This document shows, in pieces, positions 38,947 to 47,109 of a DNA stretch of 64,000 nucleotides. How positions within the stretch are numbered: position 1 is the first letter of the stretch; every line of letters begins with the position of its first letter. The position numbers and the translations under genes are program-made. Source of the stretch: Shimia_B sp038528385 (lineage in GTDB: Bacteria > Pseudomonadota > Alphaproteobacteria > Rhodobacterales > Rhodobacteraceae). The notes under the pieces are model-generated. The model saw only the letters and a program-made list of their open reading frames with translations. It had not been told where the DNA came from and searched no databases. Location of the stretch: contig JBCBET010000001.1 of the NCBI GenBank assembly GCA_038528385.1, positions 868,001 through 932,000 of the forward strand, in the 5' to 3' direction.

Positions 38947-39375
38947 TCAGGAGGGCGTCACGGGGTACTTCTGCTGGAGGTCCTCGAGCCCCGTGCGCAC
39001 GAGCTCTTCGAGCACGTCCATGTCGATATCGGCGAGCTTCGTCACGTAGAGACAGGCCGCCCCGGTCTTGTGCTTGCCGAGCCGTGCGAGGAGCCCGCCG
39101 TAATCCTGGTAACCCGGCATGACGTAGATCGACTGACTGGCCTTCCGGGGTGAAAACCCGGTGGCGAGCATGTCCCCCTCCCGCCCGCTCGCGTAGCGAT
39201 AATGGTAGCTGCCGTAGCCGATGAGCGAGGGCCCCCACATGCGCGCCCGCCATCCGGTCACGCGGGTGAACATGGCGTGCAGCACCTCGGCGTCGGCGCG
39301 GCGGGTGGGGTGCCCCACGGCGGCGATGAAGGCCTCGGGCGAGGCGTCGGTCATCGCTGTTTTGTTATCTGCCAC
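38947..39375 (-). CDS. DUF1801 domain-containing protein
   Basis: This 142-residue protein matches DUF1801: FIAAVGHPTRRADAEVLHAMFTRVTGWRARMWGPSLIGYGSYHYRYASGREGDMLATGFSPRKASQSIYVMPGYQDYGGLLARLGKHKTGAACLYV. The domain occurs in small stress-related proteins of unknown activity. GTG 39375 is chosen because AGGAG stands 6 bases upstream; ATG 39354 is an alternative. It is divergent from the MBL-fold gene. A second protein with a related fold (YdeI-like) lies at 41 kb. Confidence 0.8.
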   Translation of the reverse strand: MADNKTAMTDASPEAFIAAVGHPTRRADAEVLHAMFTRVTGWRARMWGPSLIGYGSYHYRYASGREGDMLATGFSPRKASQSIYVMPGYQDYGGLLARLGKHKTGAACLYVTKLADIDMDVLEELVRTGLEDLQQKYPVTPS

Positions 39376-39460
39376 GGGGGTCTCCTCTGCAGGGGCGCAC
39401 AGGACGCGGCGGGACGCCGCACTACTTGCACGGTACCATAGTTCAGCAAGGATCTCATCC

Positions 39461-40387
39461 ATGGCTCTTTCCCGTCGCTCCCTCCTCGCCTCCGCCGCCG
39501 CCGCGCCGCTCCTGCCGCTGGCGGTCTCCTCCGCCTCCGCCGGGGGTCACGGCGCCACGGCGCCCCAGCCCCTCGCGCGCTCCTTCGCGGTGGGCGATTT
39601 CACGGTGACGACGCTCCTTGCCGGCACCGGCATGCAGGACAATCCCCAGGGCACGTTCGGCATGAATGTAAGCGCGGAGGAATTCGCCGCCGCCTCCGAG
39701 GCCGCCTTCATCCCCGCCGACAGCTACCAGGGCTATTTCACGCCGGTCGTCGTGCAAACGGGCGCGGAGACGATCCTCTTTGACACGGGTCTTCCAGGCG
39801 ACGGCGTGCCCACGGCGCTGGCGGAAATGGGCCTCGCGCCCGCCGACATCACCCACGTCGTCCTCACCCACATGCATCCAGACCATATCGGCGGCATGAC
39901 GAACGACGCGGGCGAGGTCTATTCCAACGCCGCCTACATCGCGGGCCGGGTGGAGTTCGACGCCTGGAACGGCACCGACAACCGCATCGGGCAGATGATG
40001 GCCGAGAAGGTGTCGCCCTTCGCCGAGCGCATGACCTTCCTCGAGGACGGGCAGGACGTGCGCGGCGGCATCACCGCCATGGCGGCCTTCGGACACACGC
40101 CGGGCCACATGACCTACATGGTGTCCTCGGGCAACGACCAGCTGCTGATCACCGCGGACATGGCCAACCACCATGTCTGGTCGCTTGCCAATCCCGATTG
40201 GGAGGTGCGCTTCGACGGCGACAAGGAGGCCGCCGCCGCCACCCGCCGCCGCATCCTCGGCATGCTCGCCGCCGACCGCGTGCCCATGGTGGGATATCAC
40301 ATGCCCTTCCCCGCGGCAGGCTACGTGGAGACGGATGGCGACGGCTTCCGCTGGGTGCCCGTCACCTATCAGATGGCGCCCGCCTGA
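39461..40387 (+). CDS. Exported MBL-fold metallo-hydrolase
   Basis: This 308-residue protein carries a twin-arginine signal (MALSRRSLLASAAAAPLLPLAVSSASA). Its metallo-beta-lactamase fold has LFDTGLPGDG, the metal ligands THMHPDHIGG near residue 140, FGHTPGHMTYM near 210, ADMANHHVWS and a late VGYHMPFPAAGYV. The active site is complete. Lactonase or other periplasmic esterase activity is possible (the layout resembles quorum-quenching lactonases), but the substrate is unknown. A strong terminator follows at 40444. Confidence 0.85.
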   Translation: MALSRRSLLASAAAAPLLPLAVSSASAGGHGATAPQPLARSFAVGDFTVTTLLAGTGMQDNPQGTFGMNVSAEEFAAASEAAFIPADSYQGYFTPVVVQTGAETILFDTGLPGDGVPTALAEMGLAPADITHVVLTHMHPDHIGGMTNDAGEVYSNAAYIAGRVEFDAWNGTDNRIGQMMAEKVSPFAERMTFLEDGQDVRGGITAMAAFGHTPGHMTYMVSSGNDQLLITADMANHHVWSLANPDWEVRFDGDKEAAAATRRRILGMLAADRVPMVGYHMPFPAAGYVETDGDGFRWVPVTYQMAPA

Positions 40388-40443
40388 TACCGTCCTGATC
40401 CCTGCTCACGCCCATCTGACCCTCGCCTGAGCGACGCTAAGGA

Positions 40444-40470
40444 GGGGCTCCGACCCCGGAGCCCCATTTT
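40444..40470 (+). terminator. Rho-independent terminator after the MBL-fold gene
   Basis: GGGGCTCCG (40444-40452), loop ACCC and CGGAGCCCC (40457-40465) make a perfect 9-pair stem followed by ATTTT. This is the clearest plus-strand intrinsic terminator in the first two thirds of the window. Confidence 0.8.
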
Positions 40471-40537
40471 CCTTGATCCGGCGCGGTGGGACCCCTTACC
40501 CTTGCGTCAAGCTGGCACAGGCGGGGAGGAGATCACC

Positions 40538-41008
40538 ATGGGCCGCTTCATCGGATTTCTCATCACCCATGGCATCGCGCTCGCGCTGGGGGTGGCCATC
40601 GGGATCTACACGCTGCCGATCCTGACAGCGCCGCCCTCGCCCGACGCCGACACGCTGGCGGCCATGGCGGACGCGGCGATTTTCGAGGCACCGATCGCCG
40701 AGGACCTGCCAGGCAACGACCTCCTCCACTGGGGACGCGGCACGATCAGCATCACGCCCACGCAGATCATCCACGAGGGCGAGCTCGCGCCCGGCCCCGA
40801 TTACCGGGTCTACCTCGTCCCCGAATTCGTGCAGCACGAGGACGATTTCGAACGCGTGAAGACCGCGAGCCTCGAGGTGGGGCCCGTGAACACGTTCGGC
40901 GGCTTCGTGCTCGACCTGCCCGCGGGGACGAACGCGGCGGCCTTCACGACGGTGCTCGTGTGGTGCGAGGCCTTCGGAGAGTTCATCGCCGCCGCCCTCT
41001 ACCGCTGA
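40538..41008 (+). CDS. DM13 domain-containing membrane-anchored protein
   Basis: This 156-residue protein has an N-terminal transmembrane segment (FIGFLITHGIALALGVAIGIYTLPIL) and a periplasmic DM13 domain (LLHWGRGTISITPTQIIHEGELAPGPDYRVYLVPEFVQHEDDF...VGPVNTFGGFVLDLP...VLVWCEAFGEFIAAALYR) with the conserved Cys. DM13 domains are proposed to transfer electrons through a redox Cys. The start is ATG 40538 behind GGGGAGGAG. The next gene begins 2 bases after the stop, so they are co-transcribed. Confidence 0.82.
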   Translation: MGRFIGFLITHGIALALGVAIGIYTLPILTAPPSPDADTLAAMADAAIFEAPIAEDLPGNDLLHWGRGTISITPTQIIHEGELAPGPDYRVYLVPEFVQHEDDFERVKTASLEVGPVNTFGGFVLDLPAGTNAAAFTTVLVWCEAFGEFIAAALYR

Positions 41009-41009
41009 C

Positions 41010-41561
41010 ATGGCTGCCGGGCGGTGGGCCACCGGCATGACGTCGCTCCGCGACATCTGCCGGGACGAGAGGGTAGAGCAGGTCACGAAATGGCGCAAAC
41101 GCTGCTTCATGCATGCCGGGCGAAACATCGCCATCATCGCGGCCTTTCGGGACGATTTCCGGCTGAGCTTCTTCGATGCGGCACTGCTCAAGGACCCGAA
41201 TGGCGTGCTCGAGCGGCAGGGCCCGAACACGCAGCACCCCGACATGATCCGTTTCACGACGAATGACGGCCCGCGTGCGATGGAGCCCGCGATCCGCGCC
41301 ACCCTGCGGGAGGCCATGGCCTATGCCGAGCAGGGGCTGAGGCCGCCGAAGACCACCGCGCGGTTCGAGATGCCCGCGGAATTGACGGCCGCGCTCGCCG
41401 CGGATCCTGCACTGGCGGCGGCCTTTCGCGCGCTCACCCCCGGGCGGCAACGCAGCTACGTCATCAACCTCTCGGGCACCAAGAAACCGGAGACGCGGAT
41501 GGCGCGCATCGCGGGCTTCCGGTCAAAGATCATGGCCGGCAAAGGCGCGCTCGACCGCTAG
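41010..41561 (+). CDS. YdeI/OmpD-associated family protein
   Basis: This 183-residue protein has VTKWRKRCFMHAGRNIAIIAAFRDDFRLSFFDAALLKDPNGVLERQGPNTQ near the N-terminus and the YdeI-type C-terminus (TARFEMPAELTAALAADPALAAAFRALTPGRQRSYVINLSGTKKPETRMARIAGFRSKIMAGKG). The family is linked to peptide and bacteriocin stress in enterobacteria, with unknown biochemistry. The N-terminal part is slightly shorter than usual. ATG 41037 is an alternative start. Its stop shares the bases CTAG with the stop of nadE on the other strand. Confidence 0.78.
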   Translation: MAAGRWATGMTSLRDICRDERVEQVTKWRKRCFMHAGRNIAIIAAFRDDFRLSFFDAALLKDPNGVLERQGPNTQHPDMIRFTTNDGPRAMEPAIRATLREAMAYAEQGLRPPKTTARFEMPAELTAALAADPALAAAFRALTPGRQRSYVINLSGTKKPETRMARIAGFRSKIMAGKGALDR

Positions 41562-43216
41562 CTCGGGTCGCGCCAGCGGCTGACGATGGGATAGCGGCGG
41601 TCGAGCCAGAACGCGCGGTGGGTGAGCCGCGCGCCGGGCGCCGACTGGAAGCGCTTGTATTCGGAGATGTAGAGCAGGTGCTCGATCTTCTTCACCGTCT
41701 CCCGGTCGTAGCCCGCCGCCACGCAGTCCGACACGCTCGCCTCTTCGTCCACGAGCAGGGTCAGGATACCGTCGAGCACATCGTATGGCGGCAGGCTGTC
41801 CTCGTCCTTCTGGTCCGCGCGCAGCTCCGCAGAGGGGGGCTTGTCGATGATCGAGGGCGGGATGACCTCGCCTTCGGGGCCCTTCATCCAAGGCCGGTGA
41901 TGGGCGTTGCGCCACCGGCACTGCTCGAAGACGCGGGTCTTGTAGAGGTCCTTGATCGGGTTGTAGCCGCCGGACATGTCGCCGTAGATCGTGGCGTAGC
42001 CCACCGCCACCTCGGACTTGTTGCCGGTCGTGAGCAACATCTCGCCGAACTTGTTCGACATCGCCATGAGCAAGAGCCCTCGGAGGCGGGACTGGATGTT
42101 CTCCTCGGTCACGTCGATATCGCACCCGTTGAAGACCGGCGCGAGCGTCTCCGTCACCGCCGCGCGGGGGCCTGCGATGGGCACCGTGTCGTAATGCACG
42201 CCGAGGCGCCGCGCGATCTCCTCGGCATCCGAGAGCGAGCCGCCGGAGGTGTATTCGGAGGGCAGCATCACGCAGCGTACATTCTCGGCGCCCAGCGCAT
42301 CCACGGCGATGGTGGCCACGATGGCGCTGTCCACGCCGCCCGAAAGCCCCAGCAGCACCTTCGAGAACCCCGTCTTGCCGAGATAGTCGCGCAGCGTCTC
42401 CACCATCACACGGTAATCCTGCTCCCAGGCATCCGGATGGGGCGCGCGCGGTGCGTCGGCGATGACCCAGCCCTGGTTCGTCTGCGTGAGCTCGATCGTC
42501 TGGATCGCCTCGTCGAAGACCGGCATCCGCGCCGACAGCGCCCCGCCCGTATTGAGCGCGAAGGAGCCCCCGTCAAAGCATTGATCGTCCTGGGCCCCCA
42601 CCATGTTGAGATAGACGAGCGGCAGGCCCGTCTCCGTCACCCGCGCCACCATGTGGTTCAGGCGCAGGTCGTATTTCTGCCTATGGTAGGGCGAGCCATT
42701 GGGCACGATCAGGATCTCCGCGCCGGTCTCGGCCAGCGCCTCCGACACCTCCGGGTGCCAAGCATCCTCGCAGATGGGCGTCCCGATGCGGATGCCCGCC
42801 ACCTCGTAAGGCCCCTGCACCGGCCCCGGCGCATAGAGCCGCACCTCGTCGAAGACGCCATCATTCGGACGCTCCCGCTTGAGCACGCGGTGCGCGATCT
42901 GGCCGCCCTCCAGGATGAAGTAACCATTGTAGAGGAGCCCGCCCTGCCGCACCGGCCCGCCGATCCCGATGGCCGGGCCATCGGCGCAGGCGGCGGCGAG
43001 CGCGTCGATCTCCGCCAGGGCCGCCGCCGCGAAGGCGGGCTTCATGATCAGGTCCTGCGTCTGGTAGCCGGTGATGAACATCTCAGGCAGCGCGAGCATG
43101 TCGGCGCCGGCGGTCTTGGCCTCCGCCCAGGCGGCGCGGGCCTTCTTCGCATTGCCCTTCAGATCCCCCACCGTGGGGTTCAGCTGCGCCAGCGTCAGGC
43201 GAAAAGTGCGTGGCAT
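41558..43216 (-). CDS. nadE: NAD+ synthase (glutamine-dependent)
   Basis: This 552-residue enzyme converts deamido-NAD to NAD+ with ammonia drawn from glutamine. The N-terminal nitrilase-like glutaminase domain has the triad Glu in LALPEMFITGYQ, Lys in VLKRERPNDG and Cys in GTPICEDAWHPE. The C-terminal synthetase has the P-loop SGGVDSAI near residue 290 and YGDMSGGYNPIKDLYKTRVF near 420. The start is ATG 43216 (MPRTFRLTLAQLNPTVGD). It is divergent from the MORN-repeat gene and pairs metabolically with nadD at 22.9 kb. Confidence 0.95.
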   Translation of the reverse strand: MPRTFRLTLAQLNPTVGDLKGNAKKARAAWAEAKTAGADMLALPEMFITGYQTQDLIMKPAFAAAALAEIDALAAACADGPAIGIGGPVRQGGLLYNGYFILEGGQIAHRVLKRERPNDGVFDEVRLYAPGPVQGPYEVAGIRIGTPICEDAWHPEVSEALAETGAEILIVPNGSPYHRQKYDLRLNHMVARVTETGLPLVYLNMVGAQDDQCFDGGSFALNTGGALSARMPVFDEAIQTIELTQTNQGWVIADAPRAPHPDAWEQDYRVMVETLRDYLGKTGFSKVLLGLSGGVDSAIVATIAVDALGAENVRCVMLPSEYTSGGSLSDAEEIARRLGVHYDTVPIAGPRAAVTETLAPVFNGCDIDVTEENIQSRLRGLLLMAMSNKFGEMLLTTGNKSEVAVGYATIYGDMSGGYNPIKDLYKTRVFEQCRWRNAHHRPWMKGPEGEVIPPSIIDKPPSAELRADQKDEDSLPPYDVLDGILTLLVDEEASVSDCVAAGYDRETVKKIEHLLYISEYKRFQSAPGARLTHRAFWLDRRYPIVSRWRDPS

Positions 43217-43445
43217 CCGTGCCTCCTTGGCGGGATTGTCCCCATGTCGCGCGCCGTGCCTAGCGCGCGGCGCCGCCATGCGAAAGCCTGCCCGCGACGA
43301 TCACGAGATAGATATGGGTGTTGTCTGCGCGGGCCACCTCAATTAGCGTTTGGTCGCATGGGTCCACGGGGGCCGCGTGCACGGAGCCCGGGCGAACGCG
43401 GGCCGGCGGCGCTGCGGTGGTGGGCCGAGGAGTGGGGAAAACACG

Positions 43446-44891
43446 ATGCAGTTTGCCTGGTGCGCAGCGGGCGCTTTGGCGCTGAGCCTTTCGGCGGGAC
43501 CGGCCCTCGCGCAGTCCACCGCGACGAAGCAATTCGACGATGGCGGCGTCTACGAGGGCGAGTTCCGCAACGGTCTCCAGCACGGTCAGGGCACTTACCG
43601 CCTGCCCAGCGGCTACGAATATACCGGCGAATGGGTGGACGGCGAAATCCGCGGGCAAGGCACAGCGCGCTTTCCCAACGGCTCGGTCTATGTGGGTGAG
43701 TTTGCCCTGGGCAAGCCCAGCGGCCAGGGCCGGATCACATTCGCCGATGGCGGCACCTACGAGGGCACCTGGGCAGACGGCAAGATCACCGGAGAGGGCG
43801 TGGCGCTCTACGCCAACGGCGTCCGGTACGAGGGCGGCTTCCGCGAGGCGATGCACCACGGCACCGGCACGATGGAGACGCCGGAAGGCTATACTTACGT
43901 CGGCGGCTGGGTCAACGGCGTCAAGGAAGGCGAGGGCCGCATCACCTATCCCGACGGCGCCATCTACGAGGGCGACATGCTGCGCGGCGTGCGCGATGGC
44001 GAGGGCAAGCTCACCATGCCCGACGGCCTCATCTACGAGGGACTCTGGGAGAACGGCGACATCAACGGCACGGGCCGCCTGACGCAGCCCAACGGCGATG
44101 TCTACGAGGGCGAGCTCACCGCCGGCCGCCGCGAGGGCCAGGGAAGGGTGACCTACGCCAACGGCGACACCTACGAGGGCGCCTTCGCGGGCGATCTGCG
44201 CCACGGCCAGGGCACGTTCCGCGGCACCGACGGCTATGTCTACGTGGGCAGCTGGATCGAGGGCCGCGTGGAGGGCGTGGGCGAAGTGACCTACCCCGAC
44301 GGGTCCGTCTATACCGGCGAATTCGCCGAGGACGTGGCCCATGGTTTCGGCAAGATCGTCTATCCCGACGGCTCCTCCTATGAGGGCAGCTGGGCGGACG
44401 GCGTCATCGAAGGCCAGGGCATCGCCACCTACGCCAACGGCGTCGTCTACGAAGGCAGCTTCCGCAACGCGCTCAACCACGGGCAGGGGGTCATGACCTA
44501 TGCCGATGGCTACCGCTACGACGGCGCCTGGGTCGACGGCCAGCGCGAGGGCGAAGGCACCGCGACCTACGCCGACGGCACGGTCTACGAGGGCACCTTC
44601 CTCGCCGGGCAGCGCCACGGAGAGGGCCGCATCGTCATGCCCGACGGCTTCCGCTACGAGGGCGCCTGGGCCGTGGGCGAGATCGACGGCGAAGGCGTGG
44701 CCACCTACGCCAACGGCGATGTCTACGAGGGGATGTTCCGCAACGGCCGCCGCCAGGGCGAGGGCACCATGCGCTACGCCAACGGCGACCGGGCCACGGG
44801 CACCTGGGAGGACGGCGCCCTGAGCGAGGCCCGCGAGATCGTCATCGAGGGCGAGACCGATGAGGCGACCGGCGACCCCACCGACGGTTGA
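43446..44891 (+). CDS. Secreted MORN-repeat protein (19 repeats)
   Basis: This 481-residue protein has a signal peptide (MQFAWCAAGALALSLSAGPALAQ). Eighteen complete 23-residue MORN repeats of the form YEGxWxxGxxxGxGxxxYxxGxx follow without interruption from about residue 32. A partial repeat (RATGTWEDGAL) and an acidic tail come after. MORN repeats form long beta-hairpin ladders and in other proteins bind lipids or partner proteins. Here the whole mature protein is a solenoid, exported to the periplasm or surface, with no catalytic domain. The repeats are similar but not identical at the DNA level. Confidence 0.9.
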   Translation: MQFAWCAAGALALSLSAGPALAQSTATKQFDDGGVYEGEFRNGLQHGQGTYRLPSGYEYTGEWVDGEIRGQGTARFPNGSVYVGEFALGKPSGQGRITFADGGTYEGTWADGKITGEGVALYANGVRYEGGFREAMHHGTGTMETPEGYTYVGGWVNGVKEGEGRITYPDGAIYEGDMLRGVRDGEGKLTMPDGLIYEGLWENGDINGTGRLTQPNGDVYEGELTAGRREGQGRVTYANGDTYEGAFAGDLRHGQGTFRGTDGYVYVGSWIEGRVEGVGEVTYPDGSVYTGEFAEDVAHGFGKIVYPDGSSYEGSWADGVIEGQGIATYANGVVYEGSFRNALNHGQGVMTYADGYRYDGAWVDGQREGEGTATYADGTVYEGTFLAGQRHGEGRIVMPDGFRYEGAWAVGEIDGEGVATYANGDVYEGMFRNGRRQGEGTMRYANGDRATGTWEDGALSEAREIVIEGETDEATGDPTDG

Positions 44892-44932
44892 TCGATGATG
44901 GATGACCCCTGGGAGCTGACGGCTGACGCCCG

Positions 44933-45592
44933 CTACCAGGGGATCGCCGCACCCTTCCAGTCGTAGAAACTGCCGCTTTCCTCGGCGCCGCGCGCGAAAA
45001 GAACGTCCACGAGGTGCCGCGCGCTCTCGGCAGGGGCGAGCTTGTCGTGGCCCGAATATCCCTCCGTGAAGGCCGTGGCCACCGTGCCGGGATGGAGCGC
45101 CACGAGCCGCGCCTCTCCATGGGTCCGGGCCAGCTCCACCGCCGCGCCGTGGACGACCTGGTTGAGCGCGGCCTTCGCGGCGCGGTAGGAATACCACCCG
45201 CCCAGCCTGTTGTCCCCGATGGAGCCCACCCGCGCCGAGAGCACCCCGCAATAGCTCGCCCCCTCCCGCGGCAGAAGCTGCGGCAGATGGCGCAGGATGA
45301 GCGCGGGCCCGATCGCGTTCACGCGGAACTGGTCCGCCATCGCCTCCGCGGTCAGCGCCTTCAGCGCCTTCTCCGGCCCCTGCCCCGCCCCGTCGAGCTT
45401 GCCCGTGGCCACCATCACCACATCGAAGGTCCCGAGGCCCGACAGCGCCGCCTCCACCGCGTCCGGCTTCGTGACATCGAATCCGTCCTGGCGGCGCGAG
45501 AGCCCGGTGACCCGGAGCCCGCGCCCCTCGAGCTCCGCCACGAGGGCCGCCCCGATCCCGCCAGAGGCGCCTAATACAAGTGCTTTTTCCAT
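44933..45592 (-). CDS. SDR-family oxidoreductase
   Basis: This 219-residue short-chain dehydrogenase has LGASGGIG (cofactor loop), LSRR (NADP-type basic residues), FDVTKPDAVEAAL, VNAIGPALILRHLPQLLP, the catalytic Ser in LSARVGSIGDN and YSYRAAKAALNQ (Tyr-x-x-x-Lys). The C-terminus HPGTVATAF...DWKGAAIPW resembles the C-factor/CsgA-like branch. The substrate is unknown. It converges with the MORN gene and is divergent from the SdiA-regulated-like protein gene. Confidence 0.85.
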   Translation of the reverse strand: MEKALVLGASGGIGAALVAELEGRGLRVTGLSRRQDGFDVTKPDAVEAALSGLGTFDVVMVATGKLDGAGQGPEKALKALTAEAMADQFRVNAIGPALILRHLPQLLPREGASYCGVLSARVGSIGDNRLGGWYSYRAAKAALNQVVHGAAVELARTHGEARLVALHPGTVATAFTEGYSGHDKLAPAESARHLVDVLFARGAEESGSFYDWKGAAIPW

Positions 45593-45816
45593 GGCCGCCG
45601 ACCTAGGGCGCGCGCCAGGCGGTGCAAATCACGCGGTCCGCCTCCCCCCTCCTGACAAACGCGCCCCGAGGACCGGCACCACCAGGACGTCGGGATCCCC
45701 CCTTCTTTGTGCCCCGTACTTCCCCCGGAGGGCCGCCGGAGGCATCCCGATACCGCCCGGCAGGACAGGAGGCTGGGACGGCTTGCCCCGACCCTCGGCC
45801 GCGCCACTTTCTTTCC

Positions 45817-46572
45817 ATGCGGTGCGCGTTTTTCCTCCTCCTTTGGCTTGCCACCCCGGCCACGGCGCTGGAGCTCTTCCACCGCGAAACGATCCCCATG
45901 AACCGCCCCTCCTCGCTCGCCTTCGATCCCGCGCTCTGCGGTCTCTGGATCGCCAATGAAGGACGGCAGGTCGCCTTCCTGAGCGCGAGCGGCGAGATCA
46001 CGCGCCGCATCGACATCGGCTTCTCCGCGAAGGCCGTGGCGTCGGACGGCACGGACCTCATCCTCGTCGACCGTGCCGGGACCTTCCTCGACCTCGACCA
46101 GCGGACCGAGGAGAGCGGCGGGCCCTACCGCTTGGCCGGGCGCAACTGGGACATCGAGGGTATGGTCGTGGGTCCGGGCGCCACGCGGACCTTCGTGCGC
46201 GACGAGGACGCGCGTCTCTGGCGGACCGATCTGGGCGGCAACCTGCTCTGGTCGGTCGACGGCTTCGCCCTCACGCCGCCCATGGTGGAGCCGCAGGGCA
46301 TCGCCATCGACCGGCGCACCGGCGCGATCTTCGTCGTCGATGACCGGGAGGGCTCGAACAGCCTCTTCGAATTCACCCCGGACGGCGCGTTCGTGGCGCG
46401 GGTGTCGCTGGCGCCCTGGGGCACGGATCCCGAAGGCCTCGCCATCCAGGCCGATACCGGCACGCTCTGGATCGGCTTCGACAGCGACGCGCGGCTCGCC
46501 GTCTTCGACTACCTCCCCACCCAGCGCGCGGAGAGCGCCGAGGCGACCTCCGATGCCTGCGTGATGTTCTGA
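45817..46572 (+). CDS. Exported beta-propeller-like protein (SdiA-regulated type)
   Basis: This 251-residue protein has a signal peptide (MRCAFFLLLWLATPATA) and repeated propeller blades: RPSSLAFDPALCGLWIANEG, KAVASDGTDLILVDRAG, WDIEGMVVGPGATRTFVRDEDA, EPQGIAIDRRTGAIFVVDDREGSNSLFEFTPDG, DPEGLAIQADTGTLWIGFDSDARLAVFDYL. The D-I-E-G-M and D-P-E-G-L motifs are typical of SdiA-regulated/esterase-like propellers in which the Glu may bind a metal. A periplasmic sugar or ester hydrolase role is possible but unproven. Five blades are visible. Confidence 0.72.
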   Translation: MRCAFFLLLWLATPATALELFHRETIPMNRPSSLAFDPALCGLWIANEGRQVAFLSASGEITRRIDIGFSAKAVASDGTDLILVDRAGTFLDLDQRTEESGGPYRLAGRNWDIEGMVVGPGATRTFVRDEDARLWRTDLGGNLLWSVDGFALTPPMVEPQGIAIDRRTGAIFVVDDREGSNSLFEFTPDGAFVARVSLAPWGTDPEGLAIQADTGTLWIGFDSDARLAVFDYLPTQRAESAEATSDACVMF

Positions 46573-46580
46573 GAAACCCC

Positions 46581-46608
46581 TTCACACGGGGGCGGCGCCG
46601 TGTATGGT
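46581..46608 (+). promoter_or_regulatory. Candidate promoter of the leader-cupin-leuA transcript
   Basis: TTCACA (46581-46586) and TATGGT (46603-46608) are 16 bases apart. A start about 7 bases after the -10 box would fall on or beside the leader-peptide ATG at 46616, so the leader may be leaderless, as known for some alphaproteobacterial attenuators. Confidence 0.5.
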
Positions 46609-46615
46609 GCCGTCC

Positions 46616-46672
46616 ATGACCACCGCGACGCACAGCGCCGCCCGCCTGGGCCTTCTCCTTAGCCGCTCCTGA
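46616..46672 (+). CDS. Leucine-rich leader peptide (candidate leuA attenuator)
   Basis: This 18-residue ORF, MTTATHSAARLGLLLSRS, contains four Leu codons in five positions (CTG GGC CTT CTC CTT). It ends just inside a strong hairpin (46666-46701), and the leucine-biosynthesis gene leuA lies 440 bases downstream. Ribosome stalling at these codons when Leu-tRNA is scarce would change folding of the hairpin region. Its size and position fit the known leader peptides of leu operons in alphaproteobacteria. A cupin gene lies between leader and leuA. Confidence 0.6.
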   Translation: MTTATHSAARLGLLLSRS

Positions 46673-46701
46673 GCGTGCCATTCGGCGCGACCGCTCAGGA
46701 G
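46666..46701 (+). promoter_or_regulatory. Attenuator-type hairpin after the leader peptide
   Basis: CTCCTGAGCG (46666-46675) and CGCTCAGGAG (46692-46701) form a perfect 10-pair stem with a 16-base loop; the leader stop codon is in the 5' arm. No T-run follows, so termination may need Rho, or the stem may be only one of two alternative structures. Confidence 0.55.
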
Positions 46702-46742
46702 TGACCAGCGCCGCGTTGAGACCCCCAGCACAGACCAGATCC

Positions 46743-47099
46743 ATGAAAGCCATCAACCTCGCCGAGAAGCTCGCGCTCTTCGACACCCATTGGGACCCGA
46801 AAGTCGTGGCCGCCTACAACGGCAACGACGTCATGGTCGTGAAGTTCAAGGGCGCGTTTCCCTTCCACAAGCACGACCGGACGGACGACTTCTTCCTCGT
46901 GCTCGAGGGCGAGATGGAGATGGACCGCGAGGACGGCCCGCCCGTCCGCGTGGGCCCCGGCGAGCTCATCGTCGTGCCCGCGGGCACCGTGCACCGCCCC
47001 CGCGCGGTGGACGAGGTGAAGGTCTTGCTGATCGAGCCGAAAGGCGAACCCAATTCCGGCGACAGCGGCGCACCGCCCGCGCCGAAGGACCATATCTAG
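46743..47099 (+). CDS. Small cupin-domain protein
   Basis: This 118-residue single-domain cupin has both motifs: GAFPFHKHDRTDDFFLVLEGEMEM (H-x-H...E) and PGELIVVPAGTVHRPRA. The His-His-Glu-His metal set is therefore present. It could be a small isomerase, dioxygenase or metabolite sensor; nothing in the sequence decides. It starts MKAINLAEKLALFDTHWDPKV and ends 10 bases before leuA. Together with the leader it probably shares leucine-responsive control, which suggests a role linked to branched-chain metabolism. Confidence 0.8.
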   Translation: MKAINLAEKLALFDTHWDPKVVAAYNGNDVMVVKFKGAFPFHKHDRTDDFFLVLEGEMEMDREDGPPVRVGPGELIVVPAGTVHRPRAVDEVKVLLIEPKGEPNSGDSGAPPAPKDHI

Positions 47100-47109
47100 G
47101 ACGACCGCC

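Noticed and set aside
43550..44830. Regular 69-base periodicity that might suggest a CRISPR or satellite array
   Set aside because: It is the DNA of the 23-residue MORN repeats; units are diverged and fully coding, without spacers.
43260..45251. A 663-codon repetitive minus-strand frame opposite the MORN gene
   Set aside because: Its repeats mirror the MORN repeats; no start signal or domain supports it.
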